From NCBI GenBank assembly GCA_020722725.1, contig DYKG01000013.1, positions 1 through 64,000 on the forward strand: a stretch of DNA of 64,000 bases, written 5' to 3'. The notes under the pieces were generated by a model. The model was not told the DNA's origin and searched no databases. It worked only from the letters and a program-made list of their open reading frames with translations. The DNA comes from Candidatus Methylomirabilis sp. Lineage in GTDB: Bacteria; Muiribacteriota; Ozemobacteria; Ozemobacterales; Ozemobacteraceae. Within the stretch, counting starts at the first letter, position 1, and every line of letters begins with the position of its first letter. The position numbers and the translations under genes are program-made. Positions 51,387 to 60,308 of this stretch are shown here, piece by piece.

Positions 51387-52982
51387 ATGAGAATGATCAA
51401 AACCATTACGATCTTTTTGATTTTCTTTCTGGCAGGTTCTTCTTTACCCGCCCAAAACCTTATTCCTGAACTGGTAAATCAGGGCTTGAAGCTTTACACT
51501 GCAAAAGATTACAGTGGCGCTGCCGATTATCTTGGTCAGGTAATAGATATGGACCCCAACCAGGATCAGGCTCGTTATTATCTGGTTTTCAGCCTTTCGA
51601 TGTCGGGGCAGCTTGAAAAATCTCTGTTGCATGCCCGAAAACTTGCAGAAAAATTTCCCCGGCAGAAGCAGTATACCGATTTGGTTGTTCAGCTGGAAAA
51701 GGCAATTGCCGGCGATCAAAAGAAAAAAGAGCAACAGCGCACCTCTCAGGCCATACCCAAAGAAGTCATTCTGGGCGGCTATGAGACAAAAGATGTGATG
51801 CGTGAAGCAAAAATGTCTGAAACACCGCGTGAAATCGCCCAGCCAAAAGAATTGACCAGACTTGACAAGGCAATTTTGCTCATCGATGAAGAGCTTTATG
51901 CTTCTGCTTCAGCAGAGCTCGATGAAATTCTCAAGGCAGAACCAAAAAATGCAAAGGCTGTCCACTATAAGGGTGTGATGAAGTTTAATTCAGGGCTTTT
52001 TAATGAAGCAAAACCCTGGTTTGAGAAAGCGATAAATATTGATCCGAAAAGTTTTCAATCCTTCTTTCTTCTTGGTGACTGTTATCGCGCTGAAGATAAT
52101 TATGAAAAAGCCGCCGAGCAGTTTAAAAAAGCGATTGAAATCAAGAACGATGTATTCGCTCAGATCAATCTCGCCGACTGCTACATCAAACAGAACAAGC
52201 TCAAAGAGTCCGAGAAAATTCTAACAGAAGTTTTTAGCAAGGACCCGAATATCGCCGATGCTGCCCTGGGATTGGCTCAGATTAAATTGTTCGGTGGTTT
52301 TACCAACGATGCTGTGGAAATCGTGAACAAAGTGCTCGCCAGAGAACCGGAAAACGCAGAGGCGCATTTTGTTAAAGCCCAGATTCTGCTCGATGGTGAA
52401 TTGTTTGAAGATGCCGCTGATGAAGCCCGACGAGCCCTTGAAAGCTTTCCCAACAATCTGAAATACAAAGCCCTTTACGCACTTACTCTGGTAAGGGCAT
52501 ACAAGGTTCCTCAGGGGCTCGAAGAAGCTGGTAAAATTATCGGGCAGTTCCCGGATAACATTGATGCCAGACTGACTCTGGCCGAAGGCCTGATTCTCAG
52601 CGGAGCTTATTCAGATGCCGAAGAACATATGCAGGTCGTTCAAAAGGCCGGTCCTCACCCGGGTATTGCCAGACTTCGCGCGTTGAAAGCCACAAGAAAT
52701 GGCGAAAATGATAAAGCCGGGGAGCATTTTAAATCTTTTATGGAACTCAGCGCTGGCAGACCGAAGCCATATATGGAATATGCCGCCTGGCTTGAATCGG
52801 TTAACAACAATTCTGATGCACTGGTGGCATACCAGGAAATAGCCGAATTGTTCAAGGAAACTGCTTATGCCGAAATTGCAAAGACAAGAATTGAGCAGCT
52901 GGAACAGAAAATCGCCGACGAAAAAGGCGTGAAGAAAGACGGCAACAGCCAGAATTATCGTAAAGGTAAAGTAAAATTTTAA
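51387..52982 (+). CDS. secreted TPR-repeat protein
   Basis: The 531-residue protein has a signal peptide (ITIFLIFFLAGSSLPAQ). It has two blocks of tetratricopeptide repeats: residues about 25-110 (GLKLYTAKDYSGAADYLGQVIDMDPNQDQARYYL) and about 150-500 (LDEILKAEPKNAKAVHYKGVMKFNSGLFNEAKPWFEKAINIDP and successive copies), joined by a charged linker. The C-terminus is Lys-rich. TPR arrays scaffold protein complexes; here the location would be periplasmic. An AGGAG site precedes the ATG, 12 nt after the STAS stop. glmS follows after 27 nt. Confidence 0.8.
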   Translation: MRMIKTITIFLIFFLAGSSLPAQNLIPELVNQGLKLYTAKDYSGAADYLGQVIDMDPNQDQARYYLVFSLSMSGQLEKSLLHARKLAEKFPRQKQYTDLVVQLEKAIAGDQKKKEQQRTSQAIPKEVILGGYETKDVMREAKMSETPREIAQPKELTRLDKAILLIDEELYASASAELDEILKAEPKNAKAVHYKGVMKFNSGLFNEAKPWFEKAINIDPKSFQSFFLLGDCYRAEDNYEKAAEQFKKAIEIKNDVFAQINLADCYIKQNKLKESEKILTEVFSKDPNIADAALGLAQIKLFGGFTNDAVEIVNKVLAREPENAEAHFVKAQILLDGELFEDAADEARRALESFPNNLKYKALYALTLVRAYKVPQGLEEAGKIIGQFPDNIDARLTLAEGLILSGAYSDAEEHMQVVQKAGPHPGIARLRALKATRNGENDKAGEHFKSFMELSAGRPKPYMEYAAWLESVNNNSDALVAYQEIAELFKETAYAEIAKTRIEQLEQKIADEKGVKKDGNSQNYRKGKVKF

Positions 52983-53009
52983 AATTTTGTTTGAAAAGGA
53001 AACTTCTGT

Positions 53010-54842
53010 ATGTGCGGAATCATCGGATACATTGGCAATAAACCCGCTAACGATGTAATTTTTGATGGATTGACCAGGCTTGAATACCGGGGCTATGACT
53101 CAGCCGGAATTGCAGTAATTGACGAAGGCGCAATCCACGTTCGCAAAGATATTGGAAAGCTGCGGAATATAAGAAGATTGCTGGTTGATGATTTTGCTTC
53201 TTCCTCTTCAATCGGCATCGGGCATACCCGTTGGGCGACCCATGGTCGTCCGTCAGCTTTTAATGCTCACCCTCATGGCGATTGCATTTCATCGATCATG
53301 GTGGCCCATAATGGCATTATCGAAAATTTCATGAAGCTTAAAAAGCGCCTTTCCGATGAGGGCCATGAATTCAAATCAGAAACCGACTCCGAAGTGCTGG
53401 CTCATCTCATTGAGTCCAACTATCGCGGAGATTTTCGCCAGGCGGTTCTCGATGCCCTGAAACACGTTGAGGGGGCTTACGCGATCGCTGTTATTCATCA
53501 AAAACATCCTGATGAAATTGTGTGTATTCGCAAAGAGAGTCCATTGATTGTGGGTCTTGGTATCGAAGAAAACTTTGTTGCCAGCGACGTCACTGCAATT
53601 CTTCAATATACCCGTCAGGTTGTCTATCTCGACAATTTCGAGGGAGCGGTAGTCAGGCGCGATGGAATAAGTTTCTTCAATATAACTGGTGCTTCGGTGG
53701 AAAAGAAAGCGGTGCAGGTAGACTGGAACCCGGTAGCTGCTGAAAAAGGCGGCTTTTCTCATTTCATGCTCAAAGAAATTTTTGAACAGCCCCAGGTCAT
53801 TAGAAATACCATTGGTGGTAGAACTTCTGAAGAAGAAGGCAAAATTTACCTCGAAGAGCTCAAACTTACCGGCCCGGATATTTATCGAACTCAGAGAATT
53901 GTTATCGTCGCCTGTGGAACAGCCTATTACGCAGGATGCGTTGGCAAATATCTCATTGAAAAACTGGTTCAGATTCCTGTTGAATGTGATCTTGCCAGTG
54001 AATTTCGCTATCGGTCGCCGCTGGTCGACGCCAACACCCTGGTTATTGCGATCAGTCAGTCCGGTGAAACGGCCGACACTCTTGCCGCCGTAAAAGAGGC
54101 CAAAAGCCGTAAAGCAAAAGTTCTGGGTATCGTTAATGCAAAAGAATCATCGCTTACCCGTGAAGTCGATGGCCTGGTTTACATTCATGCCGGACCCGAA
54201 ATCGGGGTTGCGTCAACCAAGGCATACATTGCCATGTTGACTGCCCTGACTCTCCTGGCTCTGATGCTTGGTAAAATCCGTTCCGTTCTTAACTCAGAAT
54301 TTGTTAAGGAAAAGATCAAAGAACTCAAGATACTGCCCCAACAGATCGAAAGGGTTCTTGAAAAACATGACCAGATTCGCGAGCTGGCATCTATTTACAA
54401 GCATGCCAGAAGTTTTCTTTATCTTGGCAGAGGCTTCAATTATCCTACCGCCCTTGAAGGTGCCCTTAAGCTCAAGGAAATCAGCTATATTCACGCTGAA
54501 GCCTATGCTGCCGGCGAGATGAAACATGGTCCGATCGCTCTTATTGATGATCAAATGCCGGTCATGGCTATTGTTACCCAATCTGACGTCTATGACAAAA
54601 CTCTTTCGAATCTGAAAGAAGTTCAGGCAAGGTCTGGGTGTCTGATCGCCATTGTCACAGAAGGCGACAGTGAAATCAGGCACATGACCGATCATGTGAT
54701 CGAATTGCCCGCCGTTTCAGATATTCTTTCGCCGATTATCAATGTCATTCCACTTCAGCTTTTTGCCTATTTCGTCGCCGATTTGCGTGGTCTCGACGTA
54801 GATCAGCCACGAAATCTGGCAAAATCAGTAACCGTAGAATGA
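53010..54842 (+). CDS. glmS: glutamine-fructose-6-phosphate aminotransferase (isomerizing)
   Basis: This 610-residue enzyme makes glucosamine-6-phosphate, the entry to peptidoglycan and LPS amino sugars. The N-terminal glutaminase domain starts MCGIIGYIG with nucleophile Cys2, and contains RLEYRGYDSAGIAV, GHTRWATHG and HNGIIEN. Two SIS isomerase domains follow (RIVIVACGTAYYAG, SQSGETADTL, AGPEIGVASTKAY, FLYLGRGFNYPTALEGALKLKEISYIHAEAYAAGEMKHGPIALI). The end DQPRNLAKSVTVE is universal. Length is normal. There is no glmS ribozyme-like leader in the short upstream gap. mutS2 starts 4 nt after its stop. Confidence 0.97.
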   Translation: MCGIIGYIGNKPANDVIFDGLTRLEYRGYDSAGIAVIDEGAIHVRKDIGKLRNIRRLLVDDFASSSSIGIGHTRWATHGRPSAFNAHPHGDCISSIMVAHNGIIENFMKLKKRLSDEGHEFKSETDSEVLAHLIESNYRGDFRQAVLDALKHVEGAYAIAVIHQKHPDEIVCIRKESPLIVGLGIEENFVASDVTAILQYTRQVVYLDNFEGAVVRRDGISFFNITGASVEKKAVQVDWNPVAAEKGGFSHFMLKEIFEQPQVIRNTIGGRTSEEEGKIYLEELKLTGPDIYRTQRIVIVACGTAYYAGCVGKYLIEKLVQIPVECDLASEFRYRSPLVDANTLVIAISQSGETADTLAAVKEAKSRKAKVLGIVNAKESSLTREVDGLVYIHAGPEIGVASTKAYIAMLTALTLLALMLGKIRSVLNSEFVKEKIKELKILPQQIERVLEKHDQIRELASIYKHARSFLYLGRGFNYPTALEGALKLKEISYIHAEAYAAGEMKHGPIALIDDQMPVMAIVTQSDVYDKTLSNLKEVQARSGCLIAIVTEGDSEIRHMTDHVIELPAVSDILSPIINVIPLQLFAYFVADLRGLDVDQPRNLAKSVTVE

Positions 54843-54846
54843 CCAG

Positions 54847-57327
54847 ATGGAACAAAAATCACTACTAAATCTTGAATTTGATAAAATTCTTAAAATCATT
54901 GCCGGATACGCAGGATCTGTTGCAGCCAAAGAGACTATTCTCGCTTTGCACCCAACCACCGATCGCCGGAAAATTATGGCTGATCTTGCTGAAGTCGATG
55001 AATTTCTCGATTATTCCCAGGCCGGGGTTAAGATTAACCTGGGCGGAGTCCGTGACCTTCGCGAAATTTTCGACCTGCTTGATACTGGCAGCTGTATTCT
55101 GGGTTCGGATGATTTTCTTAAAGTTAAAGCTGATATTGAAGTTGCAGTTAATCTTAAAAAGGTTTTTGAATCTTCCGATTCTGCTTATGAGGTCAAGGGC
55201 GGCAACCGCATCTCCGAAAGAATCAGGCGAATACCGTCGCTAAAGCATGTCTGGCAGAGAATCGATGATTGCCTCGACGATCGTGGAACTTTAAGAAATG
55301 ATGCTTCTCCAGCTCTGGCTTCGATTCGCCGCGATTATTCCCAGACGGTAAGCAATATCGAAAAACAGCTTAATGCATTCATTCAACAGCATATCGATGA
55401 TGTGCAGGATAAATTTTTCACTATGCGTAATGACCGATATGTGGTTCCAGTGCAGGCTTCGGCACAAAACCGCATTCAGGGCATAGTTCACGACCAGTCA
55501 TCTACCGGCCAGACCGTTTTTATCGAGCCATTGAGCTTTCTGCCCATGAATAACCGGCTGGCACAGCTGCGCCTTTCCGAAAAGGAAGAAATAAAAAGAA
55601 TTTTTCAGGCCCTTACCAGTCTTATGTATCAGTCTCTAGGCCCGATCCGCGAAACTTTCGCCGTTCTGACCTGGCTCGATACGGTGCGGGCCCGTTCTGA
55701 ATTTGCGGTTCATTATCAGGCAAGTCGCCCCGAACTTGTTGATAAATCAGAACTTAAGCTGGTATCTGCCCGTCACCCCCTGATTCACCCCGGTTGTGTT
55801 CCTCTCGATATAAGTCTGAGCAAAGATCAGGGCTGTGTAATCATCACCGGACCAAATGGCGGTGGAAAAACAGTTGCATTGAAAACTGTCGGAATCAGCG
55901 CTCTGTTGATGCAGACCGGCAATTTCGTTCTCGCTTCACCAGGCGCAACTTTGCCGGTTTTCGATGAAATTTTTGCCGATATTGGTGAAAACCAGAGCAT
56001 TGAAGACCATTTATCCACCTTTACGTCTCATTTGAAGCGACTCAAAGAAATTCTCGACGCCGATGCGGGCCGCTGGCTGGTGCTGATCGATGAAATCTGC
56101 GTTGGAACCGATCCGGCAGAGGGTGGGGCGCTTGCCTCGGGTTTTCTCAAAGAACTGAACCACCGCGGCGCTTTCTCCATCGTTACTTCACATTATGATT
56201 CATTGAAGCATTTTGCCTTTGTAACTCCTGGTTTCATCAACGCGGCAATGGAATTCGACTACGAAACATTCAGACCCACTTTCCGTTTTCAGATGGGGCT
56301 CCCCGGGCGCAGCAACGCTCTGGCCATGGCTCGCGCTTTTTCAATGCCTGAAACGGTTTTACAGGATCTGGTGCGGTTGAACGATGGTGAAAAAAAAGAA
56401 GAAAAAGGGCTTATCGAGGCGATCGAGCGCGAAAGATTCCGTGCCGAAGCACTGCGACGAACCTATGTAAAAAAAATCAATGAGCTGCGCTCCCGCGAAA
56501 CTGAAGTTGAAGAATCGCTTAAACAACTGCGAGAATTCAGAAAAACAAAACGTGACAAGCTTACCGAAGAATTTACTGTCGAATACCGTCAGAAGCTTAG
56601 AGAGCTGGAAAAATTGATCTGTCAGCTCAAGGGAAATGTGGTGAAAAATGAAGAAAGCGCATTGAATGCGGCTCGTTCAGCCCTTTCCGATGTGAAAAAG
56701 TCAATTGAAAATTTGAATGCCGGTCAAATTCAGGCACTGGATTTCGAAGATGAAGATTCAGGCGAATTCAACGTTAACGATCAGGTGGTCTGGAAGAGAA
56801 ACATGTCGATCGGTAGAGTCGTTCGATTGAAAGCCGGCAGGGGCTTGATCGAAGTTGATTTTGAGGGGAAACTTCTGGTTGTTCCCCAACGGGAGCTTGG
56901 CAGTAAGCTGAAAAATATCAAGCCTGAACCTGCCGATCTATCGCCTGGTGGCAGTGTCTATGCTACTGGAAAGCCGGTAAACAGCAGTGTCGATCTTCGC
57001 GGTATGCGGGTTGAAGAAGCTCTCGAAGCCGTTGAGTCATATCTGAAAACTGTTTGCGATTCAGGCTTGCCAAAGGTTTACCTGATTCACGGCAAAGGCA
57101 CCGGAGTTTTGCATAAAGCTGTTCTCGAATATCTCAGGGCAAGCCCCTATCGAAAGAAATTTCGACCGGGAAAATATGGCGAAGGTGATCTGGGCGTGAC
57201 TGTCGTAGTATTCAACGAACAGGCCGACGAACAGGAACAAAGAGAAAAACTCGAATCCGAACGCAACCCCCGCCATCGACCAAAAACTCCCCCTCCCCGC
57301 AAATCCGGAAAACACCTCAAACTCTAA
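54847..57327 (+). CDS. mutS2: MutS2 endonuclease/ribosome-rescue ATPase
   Basis: The 826-residue protein lacks the MutS mismatch-binding N-terminus and begins with the lever/core region (LNLEFDKILKIIAGYAGS). The ATPase has Walker A ITGPNGGGKTVALKT (about 333-347), IEDHLSTFTSHLKRL, LIDEICVGTDPAEGGAL, VTSHYDSLKHFA. A long coiled coil (about 515-630), a KOW-like segment (VNDQVVWKRNMSIGRVVRLK) and a C-terminal Smr domain (VDLRGMRVEEALEAVESYL, LIHGKGTGVLHKAV, about 715-790) follow. MutS2 suppresses recombination in some species and splits collided ribosomes in Bacillus. The tail is Pro/Lys/Arg-rich. It is coupled to glmS. Confidence 0.96.
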   Translation: MEQKSLLNLEFDKILKIIAGYAGSVAAKETILALHPTTDRRKIMADLAEVDEFLDYSQAGVKINLGGVRDLREIFDLLDTGSCILGSDDFLKVKADIEVAVNLKKVFESSDSAYEVKGGNRISERIRRIPSLKHVWQRIDDCLDDRGTLRNDASPALASIRRDYSQTVSNIEKQLNAFIQQHIDDVQDKFFTMRNDRYVVPVQASAQNRIQGIVHDQSSTGQTVFIEPLSFLPMNNRLAQLRLSEKEEIKRIFQALTSLMYQSLGPIRETFAVLTWLDTVRARSEFAVHYQASRPELVDKSELKLVSARHPLIHPGCVPLDISLSKDQGCVIITGPNGGGKTVALKTVGISALLMQTGNFVLASPGATLPVFDEIFADIGENQSIEDHLSTFTSHLKRLKEILDADAGRWLVLIDEICVGTDPAEGGALASGFLKELNHRGAFSIVTSHYDSLKHFAFVTPGFINAAMEFDYETFRPTFRFQMGLPGRSNALAMARAFSMPETVLQDLVRLNDGEKKEEKGLIEAIERERFRAEALRRTYVKKINELRSRETEVEESLKQLREFRKTKRDKLTEEFTVEYRQKLRELEKLICQLKGNVVKNEESALNAARSALSDVKKSIENLNAGQIQALDFEDEDSGEFNVNDQVVWKRNMSIGRVVRLKAGRGLIEVDFEGKLLVVPQRELGSKLKNIKPEPADLSPGGSVYATGKPVNSSVDLRGMRVEEALEAVESYLKTVCDSGLPKVYLIHGKGTGVLHKAVLEYLRASPYRKKFRPGKYGEGDLGVTVVVFNEQADEQEQREKLESERNPRHRPKTPPPRKSGKHLKL

Positions 57328-57328
57328 C

Positions 57329-57364
57329 GGTCGCTGAGCCCCGCTAAACTGGGTCGAAGCGACC
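57329..57364. repeat. intergenic palindromic repeat, copy 2 (GGTCGCT...AGCGACC)
   Basis: GGTCGCT (57329-57335) pairs with AGCGACC (57358-57364). The core AGCCCCGC...GGGTCGAAGCG matches the element at 3010-3056. It follows the mutS2 stop directly. Confidence 0.55.
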
Positions 57365-57414
57365 AATAAGACGCAGCTAAAACGCTCAACTATTTTCCTA
57401 TATGCCTCACAGGT

Positions 57415-57443
57415 TTGACTAATCCCTCTACTAGGGGTATAGT
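57415..57443 (+). promoter_or_regulatory. near-consensus sigma-70 promoter of rpoN
   Basis: TTGACT (57415-57420), exactly 17 nt, TATAGT (57438-57443). It gives a leader of about 45 nt before the rpoN ATG. Confidence 0.75.
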
Positions 57444-57493
57444 ATACAAAAAGATATAAGGCAATTTATTCTGACAATCAGATAGGGTTAATT

Positions 57494-58951
57494 ATGGACA
57501 ACTCAATCAGACTCGGGCTCTCGCAGAAGCTGACGCAGACCCTGAAAATGACTCCGGAAATGCAGCTGGCGATCAAAATTCTCCAGCTCAACAGCCTTGA
57601 ACTGAAAAACCAGATTATTGAAGTTCTTGAAACCAATCCGGTAGTGGAACTTGATGAAACCAAGGTAAAAGAAAACGAAGTTCCTCTTGAAAAATTTGCT
57701 GAGGGTGCTGGTTCCGAACAGATGCTGGTTTCGAAAGAATTTAAAGAGCCCAGCCGCGATGATTACGGGGTTGACTGGCAAAAGTATATCGAAGACAGCG
57801 AGAGCACTGAATTCAAGGTTTCTTCTGGCAGCTACAATGCCGAAGAAGAAACTTCTTTTGAAAATTTTGTTTCGAAAAAAACGAATCTGCGCGAATACCT
57901 GACCACCCAGTTGCACGAGGTCAACCTTTCGACCACCCAGAAAAAGATCGGCGAATATCTTATAGGCCTTCTAGACCGAAACGGTTATCTGCGCCATTCT
58001 GCCGAGCAGATCGCCGACCTGTTGAAAATCGATGTGCCGGTGGTAAAGCAGTTGATCGAAATCATTCAGCGCATGGACCCCCCTGGTGTCGGCGCTTTCG
58101 ACCTGAAGGAATGCCTTTTGATTCAGGCTCATGAAGAAGGTTATGAAGATGATTCAGTCACCGCTATCATCAAAAACCACCTTGAAGAGCTAGGTCAGAA
58201 CAAGATAGTCAATATCTCCAAAGCAACTGGTTACGACATTGAAGAAATACAGGCTGCGGCAGAAGTCATTCGCGGCTTTAACCCGCGCCCGGGGGCAAGT
58301 TTCCCGTCAACTGGCGATGAAATTTACGTTTCTCCCGATGTCTTTGTTGAGAAAGTTGGCGATGAGTATGTCGTGGCAATGAACGAACGCGATTTGCCCA
58401 GATTGCGTATCAATACTCTTTATCGCGACGCCATGATGCACAAAGATAAGACCGAAAAAGAGACTTATGAATTTATCAGAGGCAAGCTTGAAGCGGCGAG
58501 GTCGTTTCTCAAATATGTTGATAAACGCAAAGAAACGATTATGAACGTTACCAAAGCAATCTGTGAAGTTCAGAAAGATTTTCTCGACTTTGGCATACTG
58601 CACCTCAAGCCTCTGACTTTACAGGATGTGGCCAACATGGCCGGGGTGCACGAATCAACCGTCAGTCGTGCGACCAGCGGAAAATATGCACAGACACCGC
58701 GGGGGCTTTTTGAGCTGAAATTCTTCTTTTCTGGTGCTGCGCGCACTCAGAGCGGTGAAGATGTTTCGACCATGGCGGTTAAAAAGCGCATTGACGACCT
58801 GGTCAGGCGGGAAAACCATAGAAAACCCTTATCAGATAGCGATATAGTCGATACTCTCAAAAAAGAAGGGATTGTTATTGCCCGCCGAACTGTGGCAAAA
58901 TACAGAACTGAACTGAATATTCCCAGCTCTTCGGCACGCCGGCAACATTAA
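57494..58951 (+). CDS. rpoN: RNA polymerase sigma-54 factor RpoN
   Basis: The 485-residue protein has all three RpoN regions. Region I is Gln/Leu-rich and interacts with activators (LGLSQKLTQTLKMTPEMQLAIKILQLNSLEL). Region II is acidic (about 55-125). Region III includes the core-binding domain (LREYLTTQLHEV...GYLRHSAEQIADLLKID), the HTH segment (LTLQDVANMAGVHESTVSRATSGKYAQTPRGLFELKFFFS) and the RpoN box IARRTVAKYR near residue 465. It directs polymerase to -24/-12 promoters and needs AAA+ activators. A strong sigma-70 promoter suggests constitutive expression. In other bacteria pilin genes are often sigma-54-dependent, and a pilus-like cluster follows here. Confidence 0.97.
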   Translation: MDNSIRLGLSQKLTQTLKMTPEMQLAIKILQLNSLELKNQIIEVLETNPVVELDETKVKENEVPLEKFAEGAGSEQMLVSKEFKEPSRDDYGVDWQKYIEDSESTEFKVSSGSYNAEEETSFENFVSKKTNLREYLTTQLHEVNLSTTQKKIGEYLIGLLDRNGYLRHSAEQIADLLKIDVPVVKQLIEIIQRMDPPGVGAFDLKECLLIQAHEEGYEDDSVTAIIKNHLEELGQNKIVNISKATGYDIEEIQAAAEVIRGFNPRPGASFPSTGDEIYVSPDVFVEKVGDEYVVAMNERDLPRLRINTLYRDAMMHKDKTEKETYEFIRGKLEAARSFLKYVDKRKETIMNVTKAICEVQKDFLDFGILHLKPLTLQDVANMAGVHESTVSRATSGKYAQTPRGLFELKFFFSGAARTQSGEDVSTMAVKKRIDDLVRRENHRKPLSDSDIVDTLKKEGIVIARRTVAKYRTELNIPSSSARRQH

Positions 58952-59023
58952 ATAAAAAAAACTTAATGAATTGTTAGTATGAGCCGATAGATAATGCAGC
59001 CTAAACTAACTTCATGGGATTAT

Positions 59024-59872
59024 ATGAAAAGAAAACAGTGGTATTTGATTTTTTTAATCAGCCTGTTCACGGCTTCGATGCTGAACGCGGCGCCGGAAGT
59101 GATTAACAGCGGCGACATAATCAGTGTCTGGGTCAAAGGAGAGCCGGAACTGACTGTTGAAAGACAGGTCGGCACCGATGGCAGCATAGATTATCCCCTT
59201 ATCGGGAATATCGGTCTTAACAACCTCAAGACCAGCGACGCAGCCAGGTTGATTGCCGAGCTTCTCGAAGATGGTTACCTGAGAGAACCACTGGTTCAGG
59301 TTTCCATTAAATCGGGCAAAGGCCGCTCTAAGGCCCAAAAAGGCGTTGCCGCTCCCCTTAACGAAGAGAAGTTTAAGGCAGAATCTGCAGACCCGGTAAA
59401 ACCCGTTTTGATTGAAGTGATTGATAGCTCAAGCCGAAAAGGAATTGGCGGAGTTGCGATGATGCTGGGAAACCGCATCTATCAGTCGAATAAGCTCGGT
59501 CAGATTCTTATCGAAGGCCAGGAAGGCCGAATTGTGGTTATCGCAGACGGTTATGAGCTTCTGAATGGTGATATTTCTCAGCATCTCAAGCCGGGAAATC
59601 CGCAGAAAATCATACTCGAAAAAGTTCGACTGCCTCAGGAAATCGTTTTTCATGTTCTCGATGCTTTCACCCGCCAGCCAATTGCAGGCGTTGATGTGGT
59701 GCTCGATAGCATGAAAATCAGCACCAGCAAAAATGGTACTTTTAAAATCAGGAAACTGCAGAAAGAATTCGGCGAGGTTTCCCTGAACAAGAGGGGTTAC
59801 AAACAGCATCGAATGGTGGTAGACTTCAAAGGTCCGCAGGAACAACTTATCTTGATGGTGAGAAATGAATAA
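59024..59872 (+). CDS. polysaccharide-export (Poly_export) domain fused to carboxypeptidase-regulatory-like domains
   Basis: A 282-residue secreted protein whose signal peptide (MKRKQWYLIFLISLFTASML) ends at an Ala-rich site. Residues about 25-100 match the Poly_export/SLBB-type start: VINSGDIISVWVKGEPELTVERQVGTDGSIDYPLIGNIGLNNLKTSDAARLIAELLEDGYLREPLVQVSIK. Two CarboxypepD_reg-like modules follow (about 125-190 and 205-275), each with a KGIGGVAMML or QPIAGVDVVLDSM start. The downstream channel-forming part of Wza-like proteins is absent, so it is not a full export channel. ATG 59024 is chosen for the signal peptide; ATG 58994 is an alternative. It overlaps the prepilin gene by 8 nt. Confidence 0.7.
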   Translation: MKRKQWYLIFLISLFTASMLNAAPEVINSGDIISVWVKGEPELTVERQVGTDGSIDYPLIGNIGLNNLKTSDAARLIAELLEDGYLREPLVQVSIKSGKGRSKAQKGVAAPLNEEKFKAESADPVKPVLIEVIDSSSRKGIGGVAMMLGNRIYQSNKLGQILIEGQEGRIVVIADGYELLNGDISQHLKPGNPQKIILEKVRLPQEIVFHVLDAFTRQPIAGVDVVLDSMKISTSKNGTFKIRKLQKEFGEVSLNKRGYKQHRMVVDFKGPQEQLILMVRNE

Positions 59873-60293
59873 ACCAGGATCGGGTTACACCCTGATCGAA
59901 ATGCTTATCGTTGTCGCAATAATAGCCGTCCTTGCCGGGGTCGGCTTTAGTTATTACAGCGACTCTATCGAAGAAGCCAGAATCAATACCGTCAAAATGA
60001 ATATGAGAACGGTTAAAGATGCGGTTGCCCGCTATTTTAAAGATCGAATGGCTTACCCGACCAGTCTCGATGAATTACGTGGGCCATATTTGCAGCAGTC
60101 GGTTCAGGAACTGATTCTTAACCCGATTTTGCCCGGTGACGGCAATGCGCAGATTGAATTGAAAATTTCCAATGTTGCCGAAAATAATGTTTACCATGTT
60201 GCTGAGGAAGATACAACTTGGACCAGCAACCTTTCGAGCGGCAAGCAGTTTAAAGATATCAGAGTGAAGTATCAGGGTGCATACCTTTACTGA
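59865..60293 (+). CDS. type IV prepilin / GspG-like pseudopilin
   Basis: The 142-residue protein has a class III signal: a short basic leader MNKPGSG, then the prepilin peptidase site before YTLIEMLIVVAIIAVLAGVGFSYYSDSI. The +5 Glu in TLIE and the hydrophobic helix are invariant. The globular part (AVARYFKDRMAYPTSLDELRGPYL) resembles major pseudopilins such as GspG/PulG, including the early Pro and Tyr. It would be cleaved by PilD and polymerised. It overlaps the Poly_export-like gene by 8 nt and is followed after 15 nt by the platform gene, forming an operon. Confidence 0.85.
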   Translation: MNKPGSGYTLIEMLIVVAIIAVLAGVGFSYYSDSIEEARINTVKMNMRTVKDAVARYFKDRMAYPTSLDELRGPYLQQSVQELILNPILPGDGNAQIELKISNVAENNVYHVAEEDTTWTSNLSSGKQFKDIRVKYQGAYLY

Positions 60294-60308
60294 CCCGAGG
60301 GAGTAAAT

